A stretch of 64,000 nt of DNA from Chitinivorax sp. B (GTDB lineage: Bacteria > Pseudomonadota > Gammaproteobacteria > Burkholderiales > SCOH01). Both the position numbers and the translations under genes were made by a program. Under the pieces are notes generated by a model that was not told the origin of the DNA, searched no databases, and worked only from the letters and a program-made list of their open reading frames with translations. This document shows, piece after piece, positions 17,123 to 26,600 of this stretch. How positions within the stretch are numbered: position 1 is the stretch's first letter; each line of letters begins with the position of its first letter. Location: positions 62,001 to 126,000 of the forward strand of contig NZ_SCOH01000003.1 of the NCBI RefSeq assembly GCF_005503445.1, in the 5' to 3' direction.

Positions 17123-18541
17123 ATGTCCACTCTCACCCTTCCCTCAGCCCTGGGCGACTACAACACGGTCGATGTTGATCTGGAATTGATTCGTCGGTTA
17201 GATCGCAACGGCCCGCGATACACGTCCTACCCCACGGCTGATCGCTTCGTTGAAGCCTTTAACCAGGACGGCTATGCAGCCTGGATGCGCCGACGCAATA
17301 TTGGCCCACTAGCACGCCCGCTATCGCTATATTTCCACTTGCCATTCTGCAATACCGTTTGTTACTACTGTGCCTGTAACAAAGTGATCACCAAGGACCG
17401 GGGGCGTTCGGCAAAATATGTACGGTATCTGGTACACGAAATGAAGTTGCAAGCTTCGTTATTGGGCAGAGATCGTCGTGTTGAACAGTTACATTGGGGC
17501 GGTGGCACACCGACTTTTCTGCCCCACGAGCAAATGATCGAGTTGATGACGGCCACCCGAGAACACTTTCAACTGGTGGACAACGGCGAATACTCGATCG
17601 AAATCGATCCACGTAAAGTCGATACTGACACGGTTACCTTGTTGGGCAAGTTAGGCTTCAATCGGATGAGCATTGGTGTGCAGGATTTCGAACATGCAGT
17701 ACAGGTAGCAGTCAACCGTGTGCAATCCGAGGAAGAAACACAGTCAGTGATGGAGGCAGCGCGGTCCAATGGTTTCAAATCGATCAGCGTGGATCTGATT
17801 TATGGCTTGCCTCTGCAGACTGTCGAGTCGTTCGATCACACCTTGGACAAAGTCATTGCCATGAGTCCGAATCGGTTGTCGATCTACAACTATGCGCACA
17901 TGCCGCAGCTATTCAAGCCACAACGCCGGATCAATGTAATTGACCTTCCACAAGCCAAGGTCAAGCTCGATATCATGAAGCATGCCATCACCAAGTTGGC
18001 CGATGCAGGTTACATCTATGTCGGGATGGATCATTTTGCCCGACCAGATGACGAATTAGCCATTGCGCAGCGGCAAGGTCGATTGCATCGTAACTTTCAG
18101 GGCTATTCAACCCATGCAGACTGTGATTTGGTCGCAATGGGCGTATCCGCAATCGGTAAGATCGGCCCGACTTATAGTCAAAACTATCGCACGCTCGACG
18201 AATACTATGATTGCCTGGATCGTGACGAGCTACCCATCATGCGTGGCATTGAGCTGACTGGGGATGACCTGCTACGCCGTGCCATCATTCAGGCACTGAT
18301 GTGTCAGTTCGAAATCTCTATCGAGTCACTCGAGATTGCCCATCTAGTTGACTTCCACCGCTATTTTGCAACTGAACTGGTGCAGTTGCGGGAGTATGAG
18401 AAAGTAGGCCTGCTGTCAATCAAAGATGGATGGCTGACCATCACACCGAAAGGGCGACTGCTGATTCGCACTATCTGTATGGTGTTTGACCGCTATCTGC
18501 GACATGATGAGGAACGACAGAAGTACTCGAAAGTGATCTGA
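17123..18541 (+). CDS. hemN: Oxygen-independent coproporphyrinogen III oxidase
   Basis: Radical SAM enzyme that makes protoporphyrinogen IX without oxygen. The 472 residues include the cluster motif PFCNTVCYYCAC (C76, C80, C83, plus C85), the SAM-binding WGGGTPTFL, and the HemN C-terminal domain. A DRFVEAF/TSYPTAD N-terminal segment is typical of true HemN and not of HemW. It is divergent from fnr with an FNR box between them, which explains how haem supply is tied to cbb3 expression. Confidence 0.96.
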   Translation: MSTLTLPSALGDYNTVDVDLELIRRLDRNGPRYTSYPTADRFVEAFNQDGYAAWMRRRNIGPLARPLSLYFHLPFCNTVCYYCACNKVITKDRGRSAKYVRYLVHEMKLQASLLGRDRRVEQLHWGGGTPTFLPHEQMIELMTATREHFQLVDNGEYSIEIDPRKVDTDTVTLLGKLGFNRMSIGVQDFEHAVQVAVNRVQSEEETQSVMEAARSNGFKSISVDLIYGLPLQTVESFDHTLDKVIAMSPNRLSIYNYAHMPQLFKPQRRINVIDLPQAKVKLDIMKHAITKLADAGYIYVGMDHFARPDDELAIAQRQGRLHRNFQGYSTHADCDLVAMGVSAIGKIGPTYSQNYRTLDEYYDCLDRDELPIMRGIELTGDDLLRRAIIQALMCQFEISIESLEIAHLVDFHRYFATELVQLREYEKVGLLSIKDGWLTITPKGRLLIRTICMVFDRYLRHDEERQKYSKVI

Positions 18542-18579
18542 CCGCATTCTTTGCGGGGCCACAGCGCTTCACTTACCTC

Positions 18580-18604
18580 CCGCGCCGCAAGGCGCGGTCT
18601 TTTT
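18580..18604 (+). terminator. Terminator of hemN
   Basis: CCGCGCC-gcaa-GGCGCGG is a perfect 7-bp GC stem followed by TCTTTTT. Confidence 0.9.
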
Positions 18605-18651
18605 ATCCCCTTGCTTCACACCTCCGACTGCACAGCTGGTATGCTTCGCCG

Positions 18652-19344
18652 ATGCTTGAAGTCAGCCTGTTGTCCCTTTTTCTATCCGGTTTGCTAGGTG
18701 GCGTCCACTGTGCCGGCATGTGTGGCGGCCTAGTAGGCGCCATGTCAATCAACTTACCAACCCAGCACCGCTTCCCACTGATTGTGGGCTATAACCTGGG
18801 CCGCATCGCAAGCTATATGCTGGCCGGCATTCTTGCCGGTGCTTTGGGTGCCAGCAGCTTATTGTTGGCTCATCTAATACCTGTAGCACTGGTGCTCTAC
18901 GTGCTGGCCAACCTGTTGCTGATCGGGCTGGGTTTATATCTGGCAGGATTATCAAATGCCGTGACCCGCCTTGAAAAAATAGGCGGGCATATCTGGCGAC
19001 ATATCCAACCCCAATTGGCTCGGCATCTTCCGATTCGTTCACTTCAGGACGCCTGGTGGGCTGGCATGCTATGGGGCTGGTTACCATGTGGGTTGGTCTA
19101 CACGGCGCTAGTGTCGGCCTTGGCAAGTGGGTCCCCACTTCATGGCGGCCTAGTGATGCTGGCATTCGGCCTGGGTACCTTGCCAAACCTTCTGATACTT
19201 GGCTTATCTGCAGAGCGAATGATGCGCTGGCTGAAACAAGCCAAAATCAGAATGGTGGCAGGATTGATTGTGGCCAGTTTTGGTGTGATCGGGCTGATTC
19301 GTATTGGTATGTTTCTATCGCCTTGGGCACTTCATCAACAATGA
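18652..19344 (+). CDS. DsbD_2/TauE-SafE-like membrane protein, probable copper or cytochrome biogenesis factor
   Basis: Integral membrane protein of 230 residues with about six helices. Hallmarks are GGVHCAGMCGGLVGAMS near residue 20 and WGWLPCGLVYTAL near residue 143, the paired Cys/Pro motifs of the DsbD-transmembrane-like family (PF13386, often called TauE/SafE or UreH-like). Members are often found next to cbb3 oxidase genes and have been linked to copper delivery. That role is known for the neighbourhood and inferred here. It lies after hemN with its own terminator. Confidence 0.85.
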   Translation: MLEVSLLSLFLSGLLGGVHCAGMCGGLVGAMSINLPTQHRFPLIVGYNLGRIASYMLAGILAGALGASSLLLAHLIPVALVLYVLANLLLIGLGLYLAGLSNAVTRLEKIGGHIWRHIQPQLARHLPIRSLQDAWWAGMLWGWLPCGLVYTALVSALASGSPLHGGLVMLAFGLGTLPNLLILGLSAERMMRWLKQAKIRMVAGLIVASFGVIGLIRIGMFLSPWALHQQ

Positions 19345-19351
19345 CAATCAC

Positions 19352-19383
19352 AAAAAAGCCCAGTCAAAATCGACTGGGCTTTT
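19352..19383. terminator. Bidirectional terminator between the DsbD_2-like gene and the peroxiredoxin
   Basis: AAAAAAGCCCAGTC-aaaatc-GACTGGGC followed by TTTT is an 8-bp stem with A and T flanks and serves two convergent genes. Confidence 0.92.
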
Positions 19384-19408
19384 CCTTATCACACAAGCCT
19401 AAACCGGG

Positions 19409-20011
19409 TTACAGCTCCTTGGCGTGAGAGGCCAGGTATGCCGCCACACCATTGGCGTCAGCCTTCATACCTGCCTTGCCCTTGTTCCAGCCAGCCGGGC
19501 ACACTTCGCCATGCTGTTCGTGGAATTGCAGTGCATCGACCATACGGATCATTTCATCAATATCACGACCCAACGGCAGATTGTTGACAACTTGGTGTTG
19601 AACCACGCCATTCTTGTCCACCAAGAACGAACCACGTAACGCCACACCACCCGCCTCTTCCACATCGTATGCGCGGCAGATTTCGTGTTTCACGTCAGCC
19701 ACCAGCGTGTAGCCAACCTGACCAATACCACCCTTATCAACAGGTGTATTGCGCCAAGCAGCGTGAGTGAACTGACTGTCGATCGATACACCAATCACTT
19801 CTACATTGCGTTTTTTGAACTCTTCCAGGCGATGGTCGAATGCGATCAGCTCGGACGGACAAACGAAAGTGAAGTCCAGCGGATAGAAGAAAACAACTGC
19901 ATACTTGCCTTTGGTGGCTTCAGCAAAATTGTATTTTTCAGTGATCTCGCCATTGCCCAATACGGCTGCGGCGGTAAAATCGGGGGCTCTTTTTCCAACG
20001 AGAACAGCCAT
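19409..20011 (-). CDS. Typical 2-Cys peroxiredoxin (AhpC/Prx1 type)
   Basis: Thiol peroxidase of 200 residues. The peroxidatic Cys is C51 in FYPLDFTFVCPSE. The resolving Cys lies in HGEVCPAGWNKG near residue 172, so it is the dimeric 2-Cys type. The C-terminal tail is present. AGGAG sits 7 bases before the ATG. It stands alone and convergent to the preceding gene, with no ahpF nearby, so the electron donor is probably thioredoxin or an AhpF/AhpD encoded elsewhere. Confidence 0.94.
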   Translation of the reverse strand: MAVLVGKRAPDFTAAAVLGNGEITEKYNFAEATKGKYAVVFFYPLDFTFVCPSELIAFDHRLEEFKKRNVEVIGVSIDSQFTHAAWRNTPVDKGGIGQVGYTLVADVKHEICRAYDVEEAGGVALRGSFLVDKNGVVQHQVVNNLPLGRDIDEMIRMVDALQFHEQHGEVCPAGWNKGKAGMKADANGVAAYLASHAKEL

Positions 20012-20216
20012 TTGCGATCTCCTGATGAAGTAGTTGACGAAAAAAGTCGGTGAAATCTACTCTGGCTTGGATTGCGGTGTCAAATCGAAGTTTCCTTCAA
20101 AGCCGCACCAGATAAGCCTTGGCAAGAATATGGTTATTAACAGAACACGGTTGTAAACAAATGCTTGTTCTTCATCGAAGCTCAACCCACCACCGACCAT
20201 AACATACACCACACCC

Positions 20217-21305
20217 TCAGCAAAAACAGAGACAGTAGATAGGGGGTAGCTCGGCGGACAATCGAATCCAATGGTCGCCTTCATCTGCAGTCAGCCACAA
20301 CGAACCTGTTGTCGAACCAAAAGCCAATTGGCAGCCAACAGAATCTACGGCCAGCGCATGCCGATAAACCAGGTGATAAGCAGGCTTTGACGGCAGACCA
20401 GTGTAGAGCTTTTCCATATGCTGGCCACCATCGCGGGTTCGCATCACATAGAAATCCCCTTCATCCGGCACTCTGGCCTCATCGGATGCAGCAGGTACAA
20501 ACCATGCAGTGTCTGGGTCATTGGGATGTGCCGCCACGGCAAAACCAAAGTCGGAATGCCCGCTAAAAACACTATGCCAATGTGCCATGTCATCCGTTGA
20601 ACGGAAAATGCCGCAATGATGTTGGCACCACCATACGTCGGGGTAGCTATGGCAGGACACAATTCGGTGTGGATCTTGAATCTCCGGCTCCTCTTGGCGC
20701 TCAGGCGGCATATAAGTCGCACACATACCTTGAGTCCGAGGCTGCCAAGTTGCCATACCGTCTTCACTTCGCCATACCCCACCGCATGAAATGGCTACTG
20801 TAACCCGCTTACTATCCTGTGGATCAAGACAGATCGAATGCAATCCAGGCGAATCAGTTCCCCCACCGAACCAGGTCGACCTTGATGGCAGTGTCCATAG
20901 TGACTCGACCAATCCCCAACTACTCCCATGGTCGCCTGACATAAACAACGCAGCTGGAATCGCCCCGGCCAGGACGACGCCGGGCATGTCGGCACCCGCT
21001 GCAGCCAGTGACCAGATCGTATCTACCGCTGGCGGCTCGTTACCCTCACTGACCGATTCAGGCGGAAACGCAGGCGCAACCAGCTCTTGCCAGCTAGCTC
21101 CCTGATCGTCCGAACAGTGCAGTTTGGGGCCAAAATGACCATGACGCAGCGCCACCAGCCAACGACCGTCACGCGGATCCACCATGAGTGCGGATACAGG
21201 TACACCGACAAAATGATGAGCCAGCAGGCGCCACATTGGCGAAGTGGTGCCCTGCTGAAAAATGAACAATCCTTTACGCGTCCCGACCAACAATTGTGGC
21301 GTCAT
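20217..21305 (-). CDS. Asp-box (BNR) repeat protein, exo-alpha-sialidase-like
   Basis: 362 residues predicted as a beta-propeller. Asp-box-like repeats recur as SDDQGASWQEL, SGDHGSSWGLV, SEDGMATWQPR, STDDMAHWHSV and TRDGGQHMEKL. No signal peptide is visible, so it is likely cytoplasmic, and true sialidase catalytic residues cannot be confirmed. The ATG at 21305 follows GGAGGATGAACTG. The frame opens earlier but would overlap the preceding gene. It begins 4 bases after the stop of a MoaD-like carrier gene, which suggests tight co-expression. Automated annotation would probably call it 'exo-alpha-sialidase' or 'glycosyl hydrolase'; I would treat the function as unknown. Confidence 0.82.
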   Translation of the reverse strand: MTPQLLVGTRKGLFIFQQGTTSPMWRLLAHHFVGVPVSALMVDPRDGRWLVALRHGHFGPKLHCSDDQGASWQELVAPAFPPESVSEGNEPPAVDTIWSLAAAGADMPGVVLAGAIPAALFMSGDHGSSWGLVESLWTLPSRSTWFGGGTDSPGLHSICLDPQDSKRVTVAISCGGVWRSEDGMATWQPRTQGMCATYMPPERQEEPEIQDPHRIVSCHSYPDVWWCQHHCGIFRSTDDMAHWHSVFSGHSDFGFAVAAHPNDPDTAWFVPAASDEARVPDEGDFYVMRTRDGGQHMEKLYTGLPSKPAYHLVYRHALAVDSVGCQLAFGSTTGSLWLTADEGDHWIRLSAELPPIYCLCFC

Positions 21306-21309
21306 CAGT

Positions 21310-21579
21310 TCATCCTCCGGACAAGGCCTGCATGACATAAACTTCGCTATCCGGCCGAAGCGGCACGTTCAGCGATTGGCGATCCTGCAACATGACACCA
21401 TCAACAAAAATGGCAATATGACGACGCAACCGTCCCTGCTCATCCAATACATAAAGACGACCGCTGGGATATTCGGTAAATACTCGAACAAGTAAAGCTT
21501 CCAGCGTTTCACCAGGAAAAGACTGAAGGGTGATTGGCAGGTATTGCCGTAAATGCCGTGTGAATGCAATAGTAGGCAA
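21310..21579 (-). CDS. MoaD/ThiS-like ubiquitin-fold sulfur carrier
   Basis: Small beta-grasp protein of about 89 residues ending in LSGG, the di-glycine tail needed for adenylation and thiocarboxylate formation. The segment DGVMLQDRQSLNVPLRPDSEVYVMQALSGG is typical of MoaD/ThiS members. The frame is open up to 21633, but a TTG at 21579 preceded by GAGGGAG at an 8-base spacing gives a family-sized protein. It is separate from the true moaD at 22128-22385, so the genome has two such carriers here. It is followed within 4 bases by the Asp-box protein. Confidence 0.8.
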   Translation of the reverse strand: MPTIAFTRHLRQYLPITLQSFPGETLEALLVRVFTEYPSGRLYVLDEQGRLRRHIAIFVDGVMLQDRQSLNVPLRPDSEVYVMQALSGG

Positions 21580-21675
21580 GATGATTACTCCCTCATTCGA
21601 CAAGCCGCCAGCTACCGCCCAGGTACCCCACAAACTATAGTTCGATTTGCCACATGGCGCTGGAGGAGAGCACGG

Positions 21676-22131
21676 TCATTCAGCCCACCGATCTGCAGCC
21701 TGATTATCAGTGTCCCGGGCATCTACCCAGCGCGGGCCTTCGGCTGTCTGCTCCAGCTTCCAGAACGGTGCGCGGGTTTTCAGAAAATCCATGATGAACT
21801 CGCAGGCTGCAAATGCTTCGCCCCGATGTGCGGATGCCACGCCGACAAATACGATCTGATCCAGCGGCAATAATGCCCCCACCCGATGTACCACACGTAC
21901 CGCCTGCAACGACCATCGTTGCCGTGCCAATGTAACGATATCTCCCAAGGACTTTTCCGTCATCCCTGGGTAGTGCTCCAGCGTCATCCCACCAACAGTC
22001 GCACTTTCATTCACGTCCCTTACCAAGCCAACAAACATGGCTACCGCACCAATGGCCGGGTTCCCTGCCCTCAACGCAGCCAATTCCGCACCAACGTCAA
22101 AATCGGCGGTTTGCACGCGAATATCCATCAT
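21676..22131 (-). CDS. moaE: Molybdopterin synthase catalytic subunit
   Basis: Transfers sulfur from MoaD to precursor Z to make molybdopterin. The 151 residues carry AMFVGLVRD near the N-terminus, MTLEHYPGMTEKSL, VASAHRGEAFAACEFIMDFLKTRAPFWKLE, which holds the conserved His-Arg and the lysine used in catalysis. Its ATG overlaps the moaD stop by 4 bases (ATGA), so the two subunits are translated together. Confidence 0.95.
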   Translation of the reverse strand: MMDIRVQTADFDVGAELAALRAGNPAIGAVAMFVGLVRDVNESATVGGMTLEHYPGMTEKSLGDIVTLARQRWSLQAVRVVHRVGALLPLDQIVFVGVASAHRGEAFAACEFIMDFLKTRAPFWKLEQTAEGPRWVDARDTDNQAADRWAE

Positions 22132-22385
22132 CCCCCCGTCACCGGTGGAAAAATAGCGACTTCGGCCCCTACCGGAATGGCCGTATCCAGCGTGGCCATT
22201 TCCTGATTGACAGCCACTCGGAATTGCCGCCCAGGGGCAAGCTCACTGGCCCACAACTCACCACGCTGGCTCAACCAAGTCAGCAGCGCCGCCACATCTC
22301 GTGTCTCAGCGGGTAGCTCGACACGCTCTTCTACACAACCAAAGGTTTCACGCAATCTTGCAAAGTAAAGGATTCGACACCACAT
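22128..22385 (-). CDS. moaD: Molybdopterin synthase sulfur carrier subunit
   Basis: Beta-grasp protein of 85 residues that ends in FPPVTGG with the essential di-glycine. The start ATG at 22385 gives MWCRILYFARLRETFG, the usual MoaD N-terminus. The frame is open to 22490 but the extra residues have no family likeness. It is directly coupled to moaE. Confidence 0.93.
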   Translation of the reverse strand: MWCRILYFARLRETFGCVEERVELPAETRDVAALLTWLSQRGELWASELAPGRQFRVAVNQEMATLDTAIPVGAEVAIFPPVTGG

Positions 22386-22473
22386 CACGGCAAACTCTAA
22401 GAATTTTGAAAAAAAAGCCAACTTGGCACAAAAATTCATTAAAACTAGGGAAAACCCGCAGCAAAATAGCAAG

Positions 22474-22490
22474 TTGCTGCATTGCAGCAA
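22474..22490. promoter_or_regulatory. Perfect palindrome between moaD and a TetR gene, candidate operator
   Basis: TTGCTGCA-T-TGCAGCAA is an 8-bp perfect inverted repeat around one base. It lies in an AT-rich 175-base gap between the divergent moaD and tetR genes. The size and position suit a TetR dimer site; binding is inferred. Confidence 0.5.
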
Positions 22491-22560
22491 GAGTTATCAT
22501 TCTAATATAATAAGATAAAAGCGCCGAAAAGCCGCCACCACTGCTGACAACACACGACCG

Positions 22561-23190
22561 ATGAAAACATACGACCGGATCATACAGGCAAGCCTGGAAT
22601 TGTTTAACGAGCACGGCGAACGGGCAATCACGACCAACCATATCGCAGCGCATCTCGGCATCAGTCCTGGTAATTTGTACTATCACTTCCGTAATAAGGA
22701 AGAGATCATTTACCAGATTTTCCTCCAATACAAGCAGTTCATGGAAAACCGCCTGTCAGTGCCGGTAGATCGACCAATCATGGTCGAAGACATGATCGTC
22801 TATTTGGATACAGCCTTCATCGGCATGTGGCGCTATCGCTTCATGTTCCATGATCTGGCCGGCCTACTTGGCCGCAATGAGAAATTTGCCGAGGCTTATC
22901 AAAAATTCGTTCGTGAGGACATCATTGCCATCCTCACCAAATTGTTTGGCGAATTCAGTTCCATTGGTTTGCTGGCCACTGATGCAGAAGAAATCGAATC
23001 ACTGGTGATCAATTGTTGGTTGATCATTAAGTTCTGGTACGCATTTCAGCAGACCCAGAACCCAATGGGCAAACTGACAGAGGAAATGGGCCGTCGCGGC
23101 ATCCGTCAGGTACTGGCTCTGTTCAAACCCCATATTCAACCCATGTTCCGCCCACTATTCGCGGAAATTCAAGCACGTTACAACGCCTGA
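22561..23190 (+). CDS. TetR/AcrR family transcriptional regulator
   Basis: 209-residue one-component regulator. The N-terminal HTH reads IIQASLELFNEHGERAITTNHIAAHLGISPGNLYYHFRNKEEII. The C-terminal ligand domain is rich in Phe and Trp (MWRYRFMFHDLAGLLGRNEKFAEAYQKF), suggesting a hydrophobic ligand. It begins right after an AT-rich divergent promoter region holding a palindrome. The regulated genes are unknown; moaDE on the other side of the gap is one possibility. Confidence 0.88.
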   Translation: MKTYDRIIQASLELFNEHGERAITTNHIAAHLGISPGNLYYHFRNKEEIIYQIFLQYKQFMENRLSVPVDRPIMVEDMIVYLDTAFIGMWRYRFMFHDLAGLLGRNEKFAEAYQKFVREDIIAILTKLFGEFSSIGLLATDAEEIESLVINCWLIIKFWYAFQQTQNPMGKLTEEMGRRGIRQVLALFKPHIQPMFRPLFAEIQARYNA

Positions 23191-23338
23191 TTTCGGGGTG
23201 ATCGAAGCGCTTCACGGCAGACAACGTCTGGCATTGGCATCAGACGCTGTTGCCTGAAGACGCGACGGGCAGACGGTCACAGTACCTCACGAAATTACAT
23301 CCTGCACAAGCTGCCAACATCAGTGCGATCAAATTGGT

Positions 23339-23617
23339 TTATGCTGTACCCCGCTGCTCAAAACCCCTTAAATCTTCGGCCATTGCTTCTTCAACCTCCA
23401 CCCGGCTGACCAAGGCACCAGGCGGCCCACGATGGCACCATGCCAGCAAGGCGTCCACCGCTTCGCCATCACCTTGAATCATCGCCTCTACCTGCCCGCC
23501 CAGCAGATTACGTACCCACCCGTCGACACCAATAACGCCAGCCTGTCGGCAAGTTGCATAGCGAAATCCAACACCTTGAACCTTTCCGTGGATCGTTACT
23601 CTGACGGCCTTGTTCAT
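23339..23617 (-). CDS. acyP: Acylphosphatase
   Basis: Small enzyme (92 residues) that hydrolyses acyl phosphates. The signature VQGVGFRYATC holds the phosphate-binding Arg19, and GWVRNLLGG holds the catalytic Asn37. The ATG overlaps the stop of the hybrid histidine kinase by 4 bases (ATGA), so it is translationally coupled to that kinase. Length and motifs are complete. Confidence 0.94.
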   Translation of the reverse strand: MNKAVRVTIHGKVQGVGFRYATCRQAGVIGVDGWVRNLLGGQVEAMIQGDGEAVDALLAWCHRGPPGALVSRVEVEEAMAEDLRGFEQRGTA

Positions 23618-26600
23618 GATGTCCTCTGCTCAGCAAGCAATCCTGCTCGAATATCTTTCTCGCTGTCGATCAGACCATCCAGCATCTGGATTTCCAGATT
23701 GAGCCTGACCAAATAGTAAGCGCAATTGTCAGTCAAGTGATTCCTGGCAGCCAGTTCCAGTTCTTTGCAGTTATCTGCCACACGACTGGCACCAATTTGC
23801 GCAGCTGAGCCTTTTAAACGGTGTGCAGAACGTACCAATCGGTCCCAGTCCCTTTCGCCCAGCGACACTTCAATCTGTGGCATCACCTCCGCAACCGCCT
23901 GGCGGTACAAATCTATCAATTGCGGAACAATGTCGTCACCCAATACCGACGCCACCTCATCCAGAGCCTTACGTAGAGATATACGATCTTCATCCGGATC
24001 GTCACCAGAATCAGCAACCGTACTCACGGCTTGCGGCCCGTTGATCGGTGCCAATACAGCCAATTCGGGAATCCACTTGACCATGACTTGTTGTAATGCG
24101 TCTGCCGTGATTGGCTTGGTGAGAAAATCGTTCATCCCCGCGGCCATACAAGCCTGACGGGTAGATTCGAACACGTTTGCAGTCAACGCCGAAATTGGTG
24201 TCAGTACACCGGCGGCGCGAATACGCCTAGCTGCTTCGATCCCGTCCATCACAGGCATCTGTCCATCCATCAGGATCAGATCGTACGCATATTGTGTGGC
24301 AGCAGACACGGCCTGCTCCCCATTCTCCACCACATCCACACGACACCCCATTTTTTCCAGCATCAGCACAACAACTCGTTGATTGACCACATTGTCTTCC
24401 GCCACCAGTATTGTATGTTTGGCATCCACCCTCCGCTCGGCCAAGGTTTGTGATGTCACCATCGCAGCATCCCCACCACCCTCTGGTGACAGGACCGCCC
24501 GCAGACATGCAGCCAACTGCTCTACCCGAACCGGTTTCACGAGATAGGCAGCGAAATGCGCCTGCCTGGCTTCTTTACCCTGCCCCCGCCAAGCCAGTGA
24601 CGACAACATGATCATGGGCAAGGATCGAAACCGTTCCTCCGCACGAATCCTTTCTGCCAGCTCAATGCCAGTCATATCCGGTAGCTGGTAATCGACAATC
24701 ACACAGTCAAAGCCCATTTCTGATTGCTTCAACACTTGCAAAGCCTGAATGGCATCGCCCACTGGCGTGGCGACAATACCCAGATCACGAAGCATGGCCT
24801 GCAACATTTGACGCAAACTGGGTGAACGCCCGCACAGCAATACCTGTCGACCAGCCAGCCCCACTTCCGGGATAGCAGGCGGAGTGACCTCCGATGCCAT
24901 ACCCAGCGATACTTCGAACCAAAATGTCGACCCCTTGCCGGGTCGGCTATCGGCCCCCATATCGCCTTGCATGGCTTCAGCCAAACGCTTGGATATGGAT
25001 AAACCCAAACCCGTACCACCATAACGACGGGTCATCGATGCATCCGCCTGGGTAAACGGATGAAATAGACGATTGATGACCTCTCGCTCAATACCAATAC
25101 CGGTATCAATCACAGATACACGAATCCGGAAGCTTTCTGGTGTTGCGTCCATCAATGCCGCCTGTACCTGGATTTCGCCTTGCTCGGTAAATTTCACTGC
25201 ATTACTGATCAGATTGAGCAGAATCTGCCGGATCCTGCCTGGATCACCATTGACGCGGCGCGGCAACTCGGGCTGCGTCAACATGATCAGCTCCAGCTTC
25301 TTATCAGCAGCCTTGGTTGCCACCATCCCCAACACATCATCAAAGAGCCGGCGCAGATCGAAATCGATCAATTCCAGTTCCAGCCTGCCAGCTTCAACCT
25401 TGGAAAGATCCAGCATGTCGTTGATCAGCCGCATCAGCACATCCCCAGCATCGCTGATGGACTTCACGTAGCCATATTGCTCTTCGCTCAAACGGGTATC
25501 CATCAGTAAGGTGGTGAACCCCAGCACAGCATTCATTGGTGTACGGATTTCGTGGCTGATGTTTGCCAGAAATTCTGTCTTGGCACGATTGGCAGCCTCT
25601 GCATCAGCACGGGCCTTGGACAGCAGCTCCTCGCGCTGCTTACGCTCGGTGAAATCATCGACGATCCAGATCGTCCCTTTTGTCGAGTCCCCCGGATCAA
25701 CAGCCTGCCCCAACAGCCTCGCCCAGAACCGGCTGCCATCCTTGCGGCGAACCCAAAGCTCCCGCTCTAACATCCCACCGGCTGGCAATACCGCTGCGGC
25801 TACCCGGCCCACTTCGTCATACGCTGACTGGCTGTCATAAACCAGCGAACCGGATTGACCTTCGATTTCAGATCGCTCATAGCCCAGCATATCCAGCAAT
25901 TTGGCACTGCAATGGCGAAAGACTCGGTTGACCGTCAAGGCAATGCCAACACTGGCATTATTGAAGATGACATCGTGCATGTTCAGCATGTCTTGCAATA
26001 CCGCTTCGCGGGCCATCATCTCATCGATATCCAGGTGGGTTCCAATCGCCCGCAAAGGCTTGTTGTCGGCTGACCGTTCAATCACCTGGCCAGTATCGCG
26101 TATCCACTTCCACTCGCCGGACTTGGTGCGTAAACGCTGATCACATTGATACATCGGCGTCTTGCCCGAAAAATGAGCCTCCAACGCGGCATGGGCCTTT
26201 GGCAGATCATCCCGGTGGACAAGATTTTCCCAAGTTGATAGCTCCGGCGTGACCTCATCCAGACGATAACCAAGCTGAGCTGCCCATTGCTCGTTGTAGA
26301 CCACGGTATTGGTTTGAATATTCCAGTCCCACAAACCCAGACCAGTTGCTGACAATGCCAATGCCAAACGTGCCTCGCTGGCACGGGCCATTTCCGTTAA
26401 TTTGGCCGCACGTGCCACAGCAGCCTTTTCGGTGCGCTGGAGCGCCCAGATCACACCAGCCAGCAACAATCCCATGGCTATACCCAGCACTGCCACCCAA
26501 TTGGGCGATTTCAATTGAAGCTGGCTGACAAAACGGGGCGAGCCGGCAATGGCCACTTGCCAAGTGCGGCCACCAATTTGAATATCGCGCCGCATTGTCA

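Noticed and set aside
20057-20284. A 75-residue open frame on the minus strand between the peroxiredoxin and the Asp-box gene
   Set aside because: It overlaps the end of the Asp-box gene by 68 bases, lacks a convincing ribosome site and shows no family likeness.
20217-21305. Calling the Asp-box protein a true sialidase
   Set aside because: Asp-boxes are structural and occur in many propeller proteins. The arginine triad and the Tyr/Glu of sialidases could not be assigned, and there is no export signal.
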